From Synechococcales cyanobacterium PMM_0073 (GTDB lineage: Bacteria; Cyanobacteriota; Cyanobacteriia; Elainellales; Elainellaceae), in NCBI GenBank assembly GCA_949127695.1, contig CASBQH010000392.1, positions 1-6,697 on the forward strand: a stretch of DNA of 6,697 nucleotides. The letters are read 5' to 3'. This document shows, piece after piece, positions 5,054 to 6,697 of the stretch. A model generated the notes under the pieces. The model was not told where the DNA came from. It made no database searches and saw nothing but the letters and a program-made list of their open reading frames with translations. A program made the position numbers and the translations under genes. Position 1 is the stretch's first letter; the number at the start of each line of letters is the position of its first letter.

Positions 5054-6697
5054 ATGACGAGAGCTAAAGAGACAGCGCCCAACGTCAACCTGAACGATCC
5101 GCAGTATTACTTCAACCGCGAGCTGAGCTGGTTGGAGTTTAATCAGCGGGTGCTCAAGTCAGCGCTCGATCCCCGCACCCTGCTGCTAGAGCGGCTGAAG
5201 TTCGCGGCAATCTTTAGCTCTAATCTAGATGAGTTTTTTATGGTGCGCGTAGCGGCACTCAAAGAGCAGGTGGCCGCCAGCGTCAGTGCGCTCACCCCAG
5301 ATGGCCTGACGCCGCAAGAGCAGATTGACGCGATTAGCAAAAAGCTGCGCCCGATGGTGAGCGAACTGCATCAGCATTTTGAGCAGGTGCTGCGTCCGGC
5401 CTTGATTGAGCATGGCGTCCATATTCTCAACTACATCGATCTGAGCCAAGAGCAGCGGCTGTTTCTGCAAGACTACTACGAGAAGCAGATTTTTCCGGTG
5501 CTGACCCCGCTGGCGGTTGATCCAGGCCATCCCTTTCCGTTCATTTCCAACCTCAGCCTCAATCTGGCGGTCGTGGTCAAAGATCCAGAGAAAAACGAAG
5601 AGCATTTTGCGCGGGTTAAAGTGCCCAGCAATTTCCCTCGGTTTATCACCTTTCCGCCAGAGCTGCGCCAGCTCGCCGGAAAGCCGACCCTCTGGGTAGG
5701 AGTGCCGCTAGAGCAGGTAATTGCCCACAACCTAGAGTCGCTGTTTGCCGGGATGAATATCCAGGAATATTATCTGTTTCGGATCACCCGCGACGCCGAC
5801 ATTGAAATTGCTGAAGAAGAGGCCGATGACCTGCTGCTGACGATTGAGCAAGAGCTGCGAAAGCGTCGTCTAGGTGGCTCGGTAATGCGGATGGAAATTC
5901 AATCTACCATGCCAGAGAATATCCGCGTGACGCTGATGCAGGAAAAGAAAATTACCACACAGGAAGTCTATGAAATCGACGGCCTGCTCAACCTCAAAGA
6001 CCTGATGTCGCTGATGTCGCTGCCCCTGCCGCACTTAAAAGATCGGCCCCGCACCTCGATTGTGCCGCCCCGGCTGCGCTCGGTAGGCGAGTTTACTAAA
6101 GGGCAAGAGGGCGAGGAAGAGAAGGACTTTTTCACGGTGATTCGCAACGGTGATCTGCTGCTGCATCATCCGTTCTATTCCTTCTCGCTGTCGGTGCAGC
6201 GGTTTATTCAGCTGGCAGCGCATGATCCCAGCGTTTTGGCAATCAAAATGACGCTCTACCGCACCTCAGGCGACTCGCCAATTGTAACGGCGCTGATTGC
6301 GGCAGCGGAAAACGGCAAGCAGGTCGTGGCCTTGGTCGAACTCAAGGCGAGATTTGATGAAGAAAATAACATCAACTGGGCGCGGCGGTTGGAGCAGGCA
6401 GGCGTGCATGTGGTCTATGGCCTAGTCGGCCTCAAAACCCATACCAAAGTGGTGCTGGTGGTGCGGCAAGAAGCCGACCGCATCCGGCGCTATGTGCATA
6501 TTGGCACTGGCAATTACAACGACAAAACGGCGCGTCTTTACACCGATTTGGGGCTGCTGAGCTGTCGTGAGGAGCTAGGAGCCGATCTGACCGATCTGTT
6601 CAACTACCTGACGGGCTATTCTCGCCAGCGAGCCTACCGCAAGCTGCTGATTTCGCCGGTGAACATGCGGGATAAAATGACCGGCCTGATTCGCCGC
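5054..6697 (+). CDS. ppk1: Polyphosphate kinase 1, C-terminus cut by window edge
   Basis: The frame is open from ATG at 5054 to the right edge, exactly 548 codons; complete PPK1 proteins have about 690-730. The enzyme reversibly transfers the gamma phosphate of ATP to growing polyphosphate. The N-terminal domain starts with Y-Y-F-N-R-E-L-S-W-L-E-F (18-29) and has F-S-S-N-L-D-E-F-F-M-V-R (54-65), where N57 matches the ATP-contacting Asn45 of E. coli. The head domain covers about 125-320. The C1 domain contains T-L-Y-R-T-S with R403, K-A-R-F-D-E with R433, and K-T-H-T-K with H463, the phosphorylated histidine. Their 30-residue spacings equal those of E. coli Arg375, Arg405 and His435. The C2 domain begins near 505; the residue matching His592 lies outside the window. 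Residues 318-324 come from a perfect 9-bp tandem repeat at 6002-6019, but the protein keeps normal length there. The start agrees with homologues despite no Shine-Dalgarno. It is probably co-transcribed with ppx. Confidence 0.95.
   Translation, partial: MTRAKETAPNVNLNDPQYYFNRELSWLEFNQRVLKSALDPRTLLLERLKFAAIFSSNLDEFFMVRVAALKEQVAASVSALTPDGLTPQEQIDAISKKLRPMVSELHQHFEQVLRPALIEHGVHILNYIDLSQEQRLFLQDYYEKQIFPVLTPLAVDPGHPFPFISNLSLNLAVVVKDPEKNEEHFARVKVPSNFPRFITFPPELRQLAGKPTLWVGVPLEQVIAHNLESLFAGMNIQEYYLFRITRDADIEIAEEEADDLLLTIEQELRKRRLGGSVMRMEIQSTMPENIRVTLMQEKKITTQEVYEIDGLLNLKDLMSLMSLPLPHLKDRPRTSIVPPRLRSVGEFTKGQEGEEEKDFFTVIRNGDLLLHHPFYSFSLSVQRFIQLAAHDPSVLAIKMTLYRTSGDSPIVTALIAAAENGKQVVALVELKARFDEENNINWARRLEQAGVHVVYGLVGLKTHTKVVLVVRQEADRIRRYVHIGTGNYNDKTARLYTDLGLLSCREELGADLTDLFNYLTGYSRQRAYRKLLISPVNMRDKMTGLIRR

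Noticed and set aside
6002..6019. 9-bp tandem repeat CTGATGTCG inside ppk1
   Set aside because: It encodes L-M-S-L-M-S at a place where homologues have a similar segment of the same length, so it is not an expansion.
1..6697. HIP1 palindrome GCGATCGC, frequent in many cyanobacteria
   Set aside because: I saw only near matches (for example ACGATCGC near 3572). Its absence in one window is weak evidence on taxonomy, since several lineages lack it.

Overview
The window reads as ordinary chromosomal DNA from a filamentous cyanobacterium, probably Leptolyngbya-like. The evidence is protein-level. The exopolyphosphatase and polyphosphate kinase match the cyanobacterial forms almost along their whole length. 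A 58-residue protein has the paired Y-R-G motifs of the cyanobacterial DUF4278 family, and the other small proteins have a cyanobacterial conserved-hypothetical look. I saw no phage, insertion sequence, CRISPR array, rRNA or tRNA.

Layout. Positions 1-1091 (minus strand) hold an MFS transporter cut at its C-terminus by the window edge. From about 1092 onward all genes are on the plus strand. An AT-rich divergent intergenic region is followed by the 58-aa DUF4278-like protein (1372-1548), a 333-nt gap with CTTAA repeats, a 61-aa acidic protein of unknown function (1882-2067) ending in a strong hairpin terminator (2125-2167), an 81-aa two-helix membrane protein (2273-2518), and a 163-aa exported protein (2609-3100). 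Then come full-length ppx (3275-4936) and the first 548 codons of ppk1 (5054 to the right edge).

How the genes work together. The clear functional unit is ppx-ppk1: one enzyme degrades inorganic polyphosphate and the other makes it from ATP, and the two are 117 nt apart on the same strand. That spacer has two curious features. It carries three short hairpins in a row, and it is open in a frame shared by both genes, so only the ppx TAA stop separates them. The small genes upstream have no assigned function; nothing visible ties them to polyphosphate except position and a weak Pho-box-like CTTAA array before the 61-aa gene.

Novelty. I found no convincing new multi-gene system. Best leads are the uncharacterised small proteins beside the polyphosphate genes, the structured in-frame ppx/ppk1 spacer, and the CTTAA repeat array.
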